DNA from: Candidatus Poribacteria bacterium
GTDB lineage: Bacteria > Poribacteria > WGA-4E > WGA-3G
DNA length: 5,733 nucleotides
NCBI GenBank assembly: GCA_009845505.1
Contig: VXZL01000504.1
Location: 1-5,733, forward strand
Direction of reading: 5' to 3'
This document shows positions 1-5,260 of the stretch, in pieces. The notes under the pieces were generated by a model, which was not told the origin of the DNA, did not search any database, and saw only the letters and a program-made list of their open reading frames with translations. Each line of letters begins with the position of its first letter. Positions within the stretch are counted from its first letter, which is position 1. The translations under genes were made by a program, and so were the position numbers.

Positions 1-238
1 GTTCTATGTAGTCTTTTTCCCGGATTACGCCTTCACCTTCAAAAACAACTTCACTGCTAACAACTTCATTGCTGCCTTCACCACTTAACCGCGTAACAAT
101 AAAAGTAATTTTAGTAAGTGCTTCCTCCAGAGGCATTTCCAAATCAACAAAACCCGCAGTAGGTGCTTGTTGCGCATAGACAATCTGATAGGTAAAAAAG
201 AACATTAGCAAACAAATGATTGTATGGAAGGTCTTCAT
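1..238 (-). CDS. Secreted/periplasmic protein of unknown function, N-terminal part only
   Basis: An ATG at 238-236 opens a frame that stays open to the left edge, giving 79 residues plus one base. The start is supported by a strong GGAGGAA just upstream. Residues 1-22 form a classical signal peptide: Lys2, then a hydrophobic core at about 7-20, ending in Val-Tyr-Ala with likely cleavage before Gln23-Gln24. The mature part begins APTAGFVDLEMPLEEALTKI and is rather acidic, with a five-residue near-duplication (SNEVV, SSEVV) at 56-65 caused by a 15-bp tandem repeat in the DNA. I do not recognise the family. The pattern after residue 44 faintly recalls a POTRA-like module, but too little is visible to assign it. 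It lies 67 bp after the prepilin peptidase gene on the same strand, so co-transcription is possible. Export is well supported; function is unknown. Confidence 0.8.
   Translation of the reverse strand, partial: MKTFHTIICLLMFFFTYQIVYAQQAPTAGFVDLEMPLEEALTKITFIVTRLSGEGSNEVVSSEVVFEGEGVIREKDYIE
44..73. repeat. 15-bp tandem duplication inside a coding region
   Basis: Positions 44-58 and 59-73 are two adjacent copies of a 15-bp unit (AACAACTTCACTGCT) that differ only at one base (C54 versus T69). The unit is five codons long, so the duplication keeps the frame and gives the paired peptides SNEVV and SSEVV in the secreted protein on the minus strand. It looks like a recent slippage or duplication event. 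Confidence 0.75.
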
Positions 239-240
239 AT

Positions 241-247
241 TTCCTCC
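241..247 (-). promoter_or_regulatory. Ribosome binding site of the signal-peptide protein
   Basis: On the minus strand the sequence reads GGAGGAA followed by AT and then the ATG at 238. It is the strongest Shine-Dalgarno match in the window that is placed before a plausible start. The spacing is short, 4 nt from the end of GGAGG. It fixes the start of the downstream CDS and shows the organism uses canonical sites, which makes their absence before other genes here more notable. Confidence 0.7.
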
Positions 248-272
248 AACAAATGAATCCAAATCTCTCTTA

Positions 273-304
273 ACTGAAAACCGACAACCGACTACTGAGA
301 ACCC
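273..304. repeat. Heptamer tandem array, intergenic, downstream of prepilin peptidase
   Basis: Four consecutive 7-bp units are in perfect phase: ACTGAAA (273), ACCGACA (280), ACCGACT (287) and ACTGAGA (294), with a partial fifth unit at 301-304. Read on the minus strand they have the form RGTTNNC, for example GGTTGTC, matching the other arrays in the window. The array fills most of the 67-bp gap between the peptidase stop codon at 306 and the next start at 238. No hairpin with a T tract is visible, so it does not look like an intrinsic terminator. Confidence 0.7.
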
Positions 305-305
305 A

Positions 306-1094
306 TTAATACCACCCCACAAACTGCAAGTACGTCTGCCAGAGGCGATCTCCCCATAAAAGCACAAGCACAGCGGCACCGGCGAGAAAAGGACCATACG
401 GAATAGGGCTTTGACGGTCTTTTATGCCAGAAATGATAAGCGTCGTTCCAACAATCGCACCACTAAAAGCAGAGAAGGCGATGACCATCGCCAGTTCGGG
501 CCACGCGCCGAGGAACAATCCGTTGAGTGCCATCAACTTGATGTCTCCGCCACCCATCGCTTTTTTACGTAAAATCGCGCTCCCAATCACGGCAATTAAC
601 CACAACGCTGTCCCACCGACAACAGCACCAATAAGTCGTATGAGCAGATACCAGACATCACCGCGCTGATACGCAATTCCAGAGACAATAACAAAACCGA
701 GAATCAACCCGACCACTATAAGGACGTTTGGGATAATATAGTGCTGCGTATCGATGACAGCAATCGGGACGAGCAGCGAAACAAAAACGAGCGCAAGCAG
801 ACCTTCAAGGGTTAACCCGAAGCGATAATACATTACAAGAAATAGGAGTGCGGTTGCGAGTTCAACACACGGATACAACACCGAAATTCCTGTTTTGCAG
901 TGTCGGCACTGTCCGCGTAAGAACAGGTAACTTAAAAGTGGGATAGTGTCAAACGTTCTTATTGTCTCTTGGCATACTGGACAGAAAGAGCGGCGCGGCG
1001 AATGAACCGACATGCCATCGCGCGGAATGCGATAGATATAGACATTGAGAAAACTTCCGATTGCTGCACCCAACACGAAAATAAAAATCCACAT
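306..1094 (-). CDS. pilD: Type IV prepilin peptidase (leader peptidase, likely also N-methyltransferase), PilD/GspO family
   Basis: This 262-residue polytopic membrane aspartic protease would cleave the short basic leader of prepilins and type II secretion pseudopilins at the cytoplasmic face of the inner membrane. The N-terminal domain has the family signature GSFLNVYIYRIP (13-24). It is followed by a zinc-type tetracysteine site, CPVC (38-41) and CRHC (63-66), typical of bifunctional enzymes that also N-methylate the new N-terminus. The two catalytic aspartates are present: Asp115 in IDTQHYIIP and Asp184 in the GGGD motif (181-184) followed by IKL. Hydrophobic segments fill the rest, and PYGPFLAGA near 232-240 is also typical. 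Length is normal for the family. The ATG at 1094 is the only plausible start, because an in-frame stop lies just upstream at 1112-1110; no clear Shine-Dalgarno precedes it. It follows a pseudopilin gene, a natural substrate. Whether it serves pili, secretion or both cannot be told here. Confidence 0.97.
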   Translation of the reverse strand: MWIFIFVLGAAIGSFLNVYIYRIPRDGMSVHSPRRSFCPVCQETIRTFDTIPLLSYLFLRGQCRHCKTGISVLYPCVELATALLFLVMYYRFGLTLEGLLALVFVSLLVPIAVIDTQHYIIPNVLIVVGLILGFVIVSGIAYQRGDVWYLLIRLIGAVVGGTALWLIAVIGSAILRKKAMGGGDIKLMALNGLFLGAWPELAMVIAFSAFSGAIVGTTLIISGIKDRQSPIPYGPFLAGAAVLVLLWGDRLWQTYLQFVGWY

Positions 1095-1105
1095 ATTTTT
1101 ATATA

Positions 1106-1164
1106 GCGGTCAGCAGTCAGGGCGTTCCGCTACGCTCCACTTTCAGCGGTCAGTAACTCGGCAG
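1106..1164. repeat. Two short heptamer clusters upstream of the prepilin peptidase
   Basis: Two clusters of 7-bp units lie in the 162-bp gap between pseudopilin and peptidase. The first is GCGGTCA (1106-1112) and GCAGTCA (1113-1119). The second is GCGGTCA (1146-1152) and GTAACTC (1153-1159), then a partial unit to 1164. Read in another phase they give GGTCAGC and AGTCAGG, related to the RGTTNNC family on the plus strand. Between them, 1122-1135 holds a small hairpin with GCGT and ACGC arms. The first cluster ends about 11 bp before the peptidase ATG, where a Shine-Dalgarno would be expected. Confidence 0.55.
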
Positions 1165-1215
1165 ACGGGGAATGCCATACGGAAACCTTCATGCCGTTGA
1201 TTTCGCCCAACGATA

Positions 1216-1254
1216 AACCGCTAACTGCTGATAACTAACTGCTAATTGCTAACC
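1216..1254. repeat. Heptamer tandem array, intergenic, just downstream of the pseudopilin gene
   Basis: This is the longest array in the window. Five full 7-bp units in unbroken phase are AACCGCT (1216), AACTGCT (1223), GATAACT (1230), AACTGCT (1237) and AATTGCT (1244), followed by AACC to 1254. On the minus strand the units read AGTTAGC or GGTT-type, the same family as the other arrays but opposite in orientation to the clusters at 1106-1164. It begins 2 bp after the pseudopilin stop codon (1257-1259). Confidence 0.75.
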
Positions 1255-1256
1255 AA

Positions 1257-1691
1257 TCACCACCAATACTGCTCACCGAGACGGGCGTCGGCATGATAGA
1301 CGCGACTGATCTCCGCGACACCGCCGACGCGATACTTTTCTGGCACGCGGGGGTGATCTTTCGCTATCCCGACCTTATAGGTGTCCTGCAGGAGCGCGTA
1401 GCTGCCGCCCCAAGGTGTTTCAGGGATAGACTCCAAGTAATTTCCACGCCATCCTTCAAGACCAGGATCCGTCATCAATGCATTCAAACTCGTCGGATAA
1501 TGTCCCGTGTGTCTGAAGTACTTTTTAATAGCAGTAGCAATAGTCTCGACATCTATATCCGCCGTGCTCACTCTACGATATTCTAACCATGGTGGAAAAG
1601 AGAGTACGCCAATCAAAACAACTATGATAATAAGGATAAGGAGTTGGAGGCGAGTTATCCCGCTGTTTTCGCTGATATGTTTCCGTGGCAT
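1257..1691 (-). CDS. GspG-like pseudopilin / type IV pilin-like protein with Gln at +5
   Basis: This 144-residue protein has prepilin architecture. A short basic leader ends in Gly11, then the mature sequence ITRLQLLILIIIVVLIGVL gives the hydrophobic N-terminal helix. The soluble part has a GspG-like core: an amphipathic helix DVETIATAIKKYFRHTGHYPTSLNALM (about 47-73), then GWRGNYLESIPETPWGGSY (80-98), matching the family pattern in which PYL is followed by lP and DPWG-npY. It should be inserted in the inner membrane, processed by the prepilin peptidase encoded next, and assembled into a pseudopilus or pilus. Two features are odd: position +1 is Ile rather than Phe or Met, and position +5 is Gln16 rather than the near-universal Glu. 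The C-terminus (HADARLGEQYWW) does not show the usual GspG calcium-loop ending. The ATG at 1691 lies 21 bp after the regulator stop; only a weak GGGGGA about 12 nt upstream could act as ribosome binding site. Family membership is likely; the exact subunit type is uncertain. Confidence 0.88.
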   Translation of the reverse strand: MPRKHISENSGITRLQLLILIIIVVLIGVLSFPPWLEYRRVSTADIDVETIATAIKKYFRHTGHYPTSLNALMTDPGLEGWRGNYLESIPETPWGGSYALLQDTYKVGIAKDHPRVPEKYRVGGVAEISRVYHADARLGEQYWW

Positions 1692-1712
1692 TGTCAGTAC
1701 AAATCCCCCAAC

Positions 1713-3125
1713 CTAATTCCCTGAGTCTGGACGGGAAATGCCGTATTTGTTCATCTTTTTGTACAAGTTACTCCGCTCAACCTCTAATACTTCTGAAGTT
1801 CGCCGGATGTTCCACTTATTTTCTTCCAAAGCCGCAAGAATACATTGCGCTTCGGCATCATCCACCATCTGACTTAGTGCCATTCCCGGCTTGTAGAGGG
1901 GTATTCCCATAGGAGACTCCAAGGAGGGTGCAGTCGCCGGGTAAAGTGGAGAGGGCTGAGGGGTCAAAGACAACGCTTCAGCGACATCCGGTGCCATCAC
2001 GACATCGCGATTCACCATAATGAGGAGACGTTCAACAATATTCTTCAACTCTCGGATGTTCCCGGGCCAATGGTAACTCTGAAATACGACGTAAGCTGCT
2101 GGATCAATGACCTTTGGCGTGGACCCCATATCCAGCTGCAAACGCTCAGCAAAATATTTGACTAACACCGGGATATCCTCCATCCGTTCGCGAAGCGGCG
2201 GGACCTGAATAGGCACAACGTTAAGTCGATAGAAGAGGTCGCGCCGGAACCGTCCGTTCTCAATTTCTTCTGGAAGTCGCTTGTTAGTCGCTGTAATAAT
2301 TCGGACATCGACCGTCCGAATCTGGTTACCACCGAGGCGTTCAACTTCGCCGGTCTCGATGACGCGGAGTACCTTGGCTTGCGCTTTTAGGCTCATATCG
2401 CCGATTTCATCAAGAAAGAGGGTGCCGCCGTGTGCGAGTTCAAAACGTCCCTTCCGTTGCGAATCGGCACCAGTAAATGCGCCTCGCTCATGTCCAAAAA
2501 GTTCACTCTCAATGAGTTCATCGGGAAGGGCGGCACAGTTGAGTGGGATAAAGGTTTTCCCAGCGCGTCTGCTCTGTTGATGAATGGCGTTCGCAACCAG
2601 TTGTTTACCTGTGCCATTCTCCCCAGAAATCAGAACCCCAAGTTTGCTGCCAGCGACTCGCTTAATTTGTGAACGGAGATACGAAACAGCGGCACTCTCA
2701 CCCACCATCTCATCGGTTATCGTGATTTGTGACTTCAGAATCTCGTTTTCTTGTGATAAGCGCGATATTTCCAAAAACGGTTGGACATTGGATAAAATTT
2801 TATCAATACTGATGGGTTTCGTGATGTACCGCTTTGCACCGAGCTCCATCGTCTTAACAGCGATCTCGATATCCTGTTGCGCCGACATCATAACGACATT
2901 CAACGTTGGATAGAGTTCCCGGAGTTTTACAAGCGTCTCAATGCCATCCATACCGTTTTCCATGCGGATATCTAAGAGCACAAGATTGACCTCGGACTTA
3001 GCGCACTGTTGTAATGCCTGCTCACCACTGGCAGCCGTCAGGGCTTGATACCCACGCATCTTGAGACCCTGGGATAACATCTTAAGCGTATTTTTTTCAT
3101 CGTCTACAATCAGAATAGTTTCCAT
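1713..3125 (-). CDS. Sigma-54-dependent response regulator, NtrC/NtrX family
   Basis: This is a three-domain transcription activator of 470 residues from the start chosen here. The receiver domain (about 1-120) has acidic residues Asp8 and Asp9, phospho-acceptor Asp52 (LLDIRM), Ser81 and Lys103. The AAA+ domain (about 140-375) has Walker A GENGTGK (168-174), the sigma-54 contact loop GAFTGA (215-220), Walker B with Asp239-Glu240, the arginine-finger region RFRRDLFYRL (292-301) and WPGNIREL (353-360). A linker leads to a Fis-type helix-turn-helix (about 424-463) ending in RSNLYKKMNKYGI, close to NtrX/AtoC-type regulators. Phosphorylation by the kinase encoded 40 bp upstream should trigger oligomerisation, ATP hydrolysis and open-complex formation at sigma-54 promoters. 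An ATG at 3152 is in frame but has no ribosome site; the ATG at 3125 has AGGA with an 8-nt spacer and puts ILIVDDE at the usual place. All key residues are intact. Target genes are unknown; the adjoining pseudopilin is a candidate. Confidence 0.96.
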   Translation of the reverse strand: METILIVDDEKNTLKMLSQGLKMRGYQALTAASGEQALQQCAKSEVNLVLLDIRMENGMDGIETLVKLRELYPTLNVVMMSAQQDIEIAVKTMELGAKRYITKPISIDKILSNVQPFLEISRLSQENEILKSQITITDEMVGESAAVSYLRSQIKRVAGSKLGVLISGENGTGKQLVANAIHQQSRRAGKTFIPLNCAALPDELIESELFGHERGAFTGADSQRKGRFELAHGGTLFLDEIGDMSLKAQAKVLRVIETGEVERLGGNQIRTVDVRIITATNKRLPEEIENGRFRRDLFYRLNVVPIQVPPLRERMEDIPVLVKYFAERLQLDMGSTPKVIDPAAYVVFQSYHWPGNIRELKNIVERLLIMVNRDVVMAPDVAEALSLTPQPSPLYPATAPSLESPMGIPLYKPGMALSQMVDDAEAQCILAALEENKWNIRRTSEVLEVERSNLYKKMNKYGISRPDSGN

Positions 3126-3133
3126 GTTCCTTA

Positions 3134-3137
3134 TCCT
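3134..3137 (-). promoter_or_regulatory. Ribosome binding site that decides the regulator start
   Basis: AGGA on the minus strand lies 8 nt before the ATG at 3125. A second AAGGA (3132-3128) lies only 2 nt from it. No comparable purine stretch stands before the in-frame ATG at 3152. This supports the shorter 470-residue protein. Confidence 0.6.
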
Positions 3138-3165
3138 AATCAAAACATCCAAAGAGCGGATTCAT

Positions 3166-5223
3166 TTAGGTCTGAGGGTCTATCGTCTGTTCTTTGGTTT
3201 CGGGTATTGTTAATTCTTCCGGCTTCCCAGCAACGGGCGCGGAGACCGATTCTGCAGCTAAGTCTTCAGAAGGCGCGTTTGGGTCATACGGGAAACGGAT
3301 ACGGACCGTCGTCCCGACGTTCTCAGCACTTTGACAGTCCATCTCGGCACTGTGCTCCGTGACAATCCGCTTGACAATCGGCATCCCCAAACCTGTACCA
3401 TCTGTCTCCACCTTCGTCGTGTAATACGGGACGAAAAGATTTGCCATCGTTTCCTCAGACATACCGCGACCGGTATCTTGGATTTCAAGCGAAACTGTCC
3501 CTTTGATGGTTTTCGGCTGTCCGCTATTCGCGGTTCGCGGTTCGCTATTCCCCTGACTTCCATTTGGTGTGAAATAGGTTTTTACCTTCAGCGTCCCACC
3601 ATCCGGCATTGCTTCAATTGCGTTTTTGAAGAGGTTGCCGAGGGCTTGGGCGATCTGTTCAGGATCAAGCGACAGCTGCGGTAGTCGTGCTAACTCGGTT
3701 TCAACCTTAATCTTGGAAACATTTTCAAGCCAAAACTTGTCTATAGAATTCTGTAGGACAGTATCTTCGGGCATTATATCAGTCGCTGAGGCTTCGGAGT
3801 TCTGCTCAAGGTTGGGTATCTGTCTACCCATGTATAAGTTCAAGGCGGATCGGACAATGTTGTTGAGTTGGCTCGGTTTCTTTTGCAGTTTCGGCATCCG
3901 AGCGAATTGATGGAATTCATCTATTAATTTTCCAATCCGATCAACCTCTTCAATGACAGTGTCGGTACATTCACCAAATATTTGCTCAAAGACCTCTGGG
4001 TTTGATTTTGCTTGCTGCAGATTTTCAACGGAGAGTCGGATCGGAAACAGCGGATTTTTGATTTCGTGCGCCACCTGTCTCGCGACATCTCGCCACGTCG
4101 CTGCGCGTTCTGCGGCCATCCGCTCCTCTAAACTCCGTTTTAACTCTTGCGCCATGTGGTTAAAACCTTCAGCAAGCTGTCCTATCTCATTAAGAGACTG
4201 GATTTTAACGCGATGATCCAGATCACCAGCAGCAATATGACTGACCCCTTCTCGGAGCATCTCAACAGGACGGGTAACGAGGCGGCTGATAATATAACTA
4301 ATGAGATAAACCAGTACAAGCCCACCAAGTCCACTCAAAAGCAGTGTGAGCGTCAGTCGCTGCTGCCATGCCATCTGACGCTTATGGGAATACGCGACAA
4401 TCAGATCAACAGGGGTTGCTTCACGCGCTATGGCAAACGGTGAGTTAAAAGGCGTTATCCGAAAAGCGGTATATGCACTTCCCCCGTTTTCTTCCGTTTC
4501 TTGTAAAAACACCTCTCGCGCTGATTGTGCATTGGAAAATGCTTCAGACCACCCATCTCTGTGTGTCTCCCGGGACGCATTATTTAACGGGAGCCAATTA
4601 TCTACATCCATTTTCGGTTCGGAACCAAAGGATGCCGAATCTGGTATTTGCGGCTTCTCGACAAGAAAGATGGGATGCTCGTCGGACTGGATATTCGTTT
4701 GAGCCTCTAACCACGTTTGTAATCGGTCCCCACCCGTAACAAAACCCCACTCTCCCGCTTCGGTTGCCTGTACCACAAACTGTAGACCTATATCGCCTTG
4801 CTGCGGCATACTTCTGAGTTGTATATGCCCCTCTCGGCTTTCCAACGGGTCATATCTACGTGCGTCCCTCCGTCCTCCGAAATCGGGATACAAAAGTTTT
4901 CCATCCGGGGTCCCGTACGCTAAGAGATCAAATTCCGTTGCTGGTAAGTAAACATAGTCGGATTGCCGCTCTATAGCCCGATGTAGTCTCACATCGGTGG
5001 CTGCGGCGTGGACTTTCTTTTCAACGGTTTCAACGAAAGCACGGTACTTGTTTGAAACTTGTGCCTGAAGGGTTTTAACATAACTATCAATTTCCCTTTT
5101 AAAGGCAAGTCGAATCAGGAAATTGGTGCTACCAAAAATAACGCCAAACATCACGAGGAAGACGAAGCCGTAGGCGATAAATATTTTATCCTGAAGCCGT
5201 AAGGCGGAGAATTTATTCCTCAT
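3166..5223 (-). CDS. Membrane sensor histidine kinase, NtrY/PilS-like, with HAMP domain
   Basis: This 685-residue kinase would autophosphorylate on His386 and pass phosphate to the regulator encoded 40 bp downstream. TM1 spans about 14-36, an extracytoplasmic sensor region about 37-289, and TM2 about 290-314. A HAMP domain (about 310-362, with RPVEML and the GDLDHRV stretch) follows, then a short helix and HisKA with the H-box VAHEIKNPLFPI (384-395). The ATPase domain has an N-box with Asn534, G1 DTGRG (583-587), LFVPYYTTK (596-604) and G2 GTGLG (609-613). The HEIKNPL box and the NtrC-type partner indicate the NtrY/NtrB/PilS group. No PAS domain fits between HAMP and HisKA, unlike typical NtrY. 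Two loops look long: about 466-505, and 552-575, the latter encoded partly by a heptamer repeat array. The tail (about 650-685) is Pro/Glu-rich and probably disordered. The ATG at 5223 has no clear Shine-Dalgarno; a heptamer array sits just upstream. The stimulus is unknown. Confidence 0.95.
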   Translation of the reverse strand: MRNKFSALRLQDKIFIAYGFVFLVMFGVIFGSTNFLIRLAFKREIDSYVKTLQAQVSNKYRAFVETVEKKVHAAATDVRLHRAIERQSDYVYLPATEFDLLAYGTPDGKLLYPDFGGRRDARRYDPLESREGHIQLRSMPQQGDIGLQFVVQATEAGEWGFVTGGDRLQTWLEAQTNIQSDEHPIFLVEKPQIPDSASFGSEPKMDVDNWLPLNNASRETHRDGWSEAFSNAQSAREVFLQETEENGGSAYTAFRITPFNSPFAIAREATPVDLIVAYSHKRQMAWQQRLTLTLLLSGLGGLVLVYLISYIISRLVTRPVEMLREGVSHIAAGDLDHRVKIQSLNEIGQLAEGFNHMAQELKRSLEERMAAERAATWRDVARQVAHEIKNPLFPIRLSVENLQQAKSNPEVFEQIFGECTDTVIEEVDRIGKLIDEFHQFARMPKLQKKPSQLNNIVRSALNLYMGRQIPNLEQNSEASATDIMPEDTVLQNSIDKFWLENVSKIKVETELARLPQLSLDPEQIAQALGNLFKNAIEAMPDGGTLKVKTYFTPNGSQGNSEPRTANSGQPKTIKGTVSLEIQDTGRGMSEETMANLFVPYYTTKVETDGTGLGMPIVKRIVTEHSAEMDCQSAENVGTTVRIRFPYDPNAPSEDLAAESVSAPVAGKPEELTIPETKEQTIDPQT
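3523..3550. repeat. Four-unit heptamer array inside the histidine kinase gene
   Basis: Four 7-bp units stand in exact phase and in the order A-B-B-A, where A is GCTATTC (3523 and 3544) and B is GCGGTTC (3530 and 3537). Read as GGTTCGC they fit the RGTTNNC family of the intergenic arrays. The array is translated on the minus strand as kinase residues 559-567 (NSEPRTANS), within a long hydrophilic loop between the N-box strand and the DTGRG motif. The reading frame continues intact on both sides. Confidence 0.8.
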
Positions 5224-5230
5224 TTTCTTT

Positions 5231-5251
5231 GGTTGTCAGTTGTCAGTGTAC
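5231..5251. repeat. Short heptamer array at the histidine kinase start
   Basis: Three 7-bp units are GGTTGTC (5231), AGTTGTC (5238) and the diverged AGTGTAC (5245). The array occupies most of the 37-bp gap between the unrecognised upstream gene (stop at 5261-5263) and the kinase ATG (5223-5221). It ends 7 bp before the ATG, where a Shine-Dalgarno would be expected. Confidence 0.5.
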
Positions 5252-5260
5252 TAACAGTCC

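Noticed and set aside
239..305. Intrinsic terminator after the prepilin peptidase
   Set aside because: No GC-rich hairpin followed by a T tract is visible on the minus strand; the gap is mostly the heptamer array and the next ribosome site.
1098..1104. TATATA before the peptidase as a -10 promoter element
   Set aside because: It is only a few bases from the ATG and has no -35 element at suitable spacing; AT-rich leader sequence explains it.
1216..1254. CRISPR-like array
   Set aside because: The units are 7 bp, directly abutting and degenerate, without spacers; this is a tandem repeat, not a CRISPR.
1341..1347. TGGCACG, a match to the sigma-54 -24 element
   Set aside because: It is on the plus strand inside the pseudopilin gene and no TTGC-type -12 element follows at the required distance.
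1293..1586. Open frames on the plus strand across the cluster, such as this one and others at 424-669, 2281-2580 and 4147-4443
   Set aside because: All lie opposite well-supported minus-strand genes, have no recognisable domains and have compositions expected of antisense frames.
3258..3563. Minus-strand frame of 101 codons overlapping the kinase, and a similar one at 2162-2344 overlapping the regulator
   Set aside because: They are alternate frames of conserved catalytic domains, and the translations are Arg/Ser-rich with no family signature.
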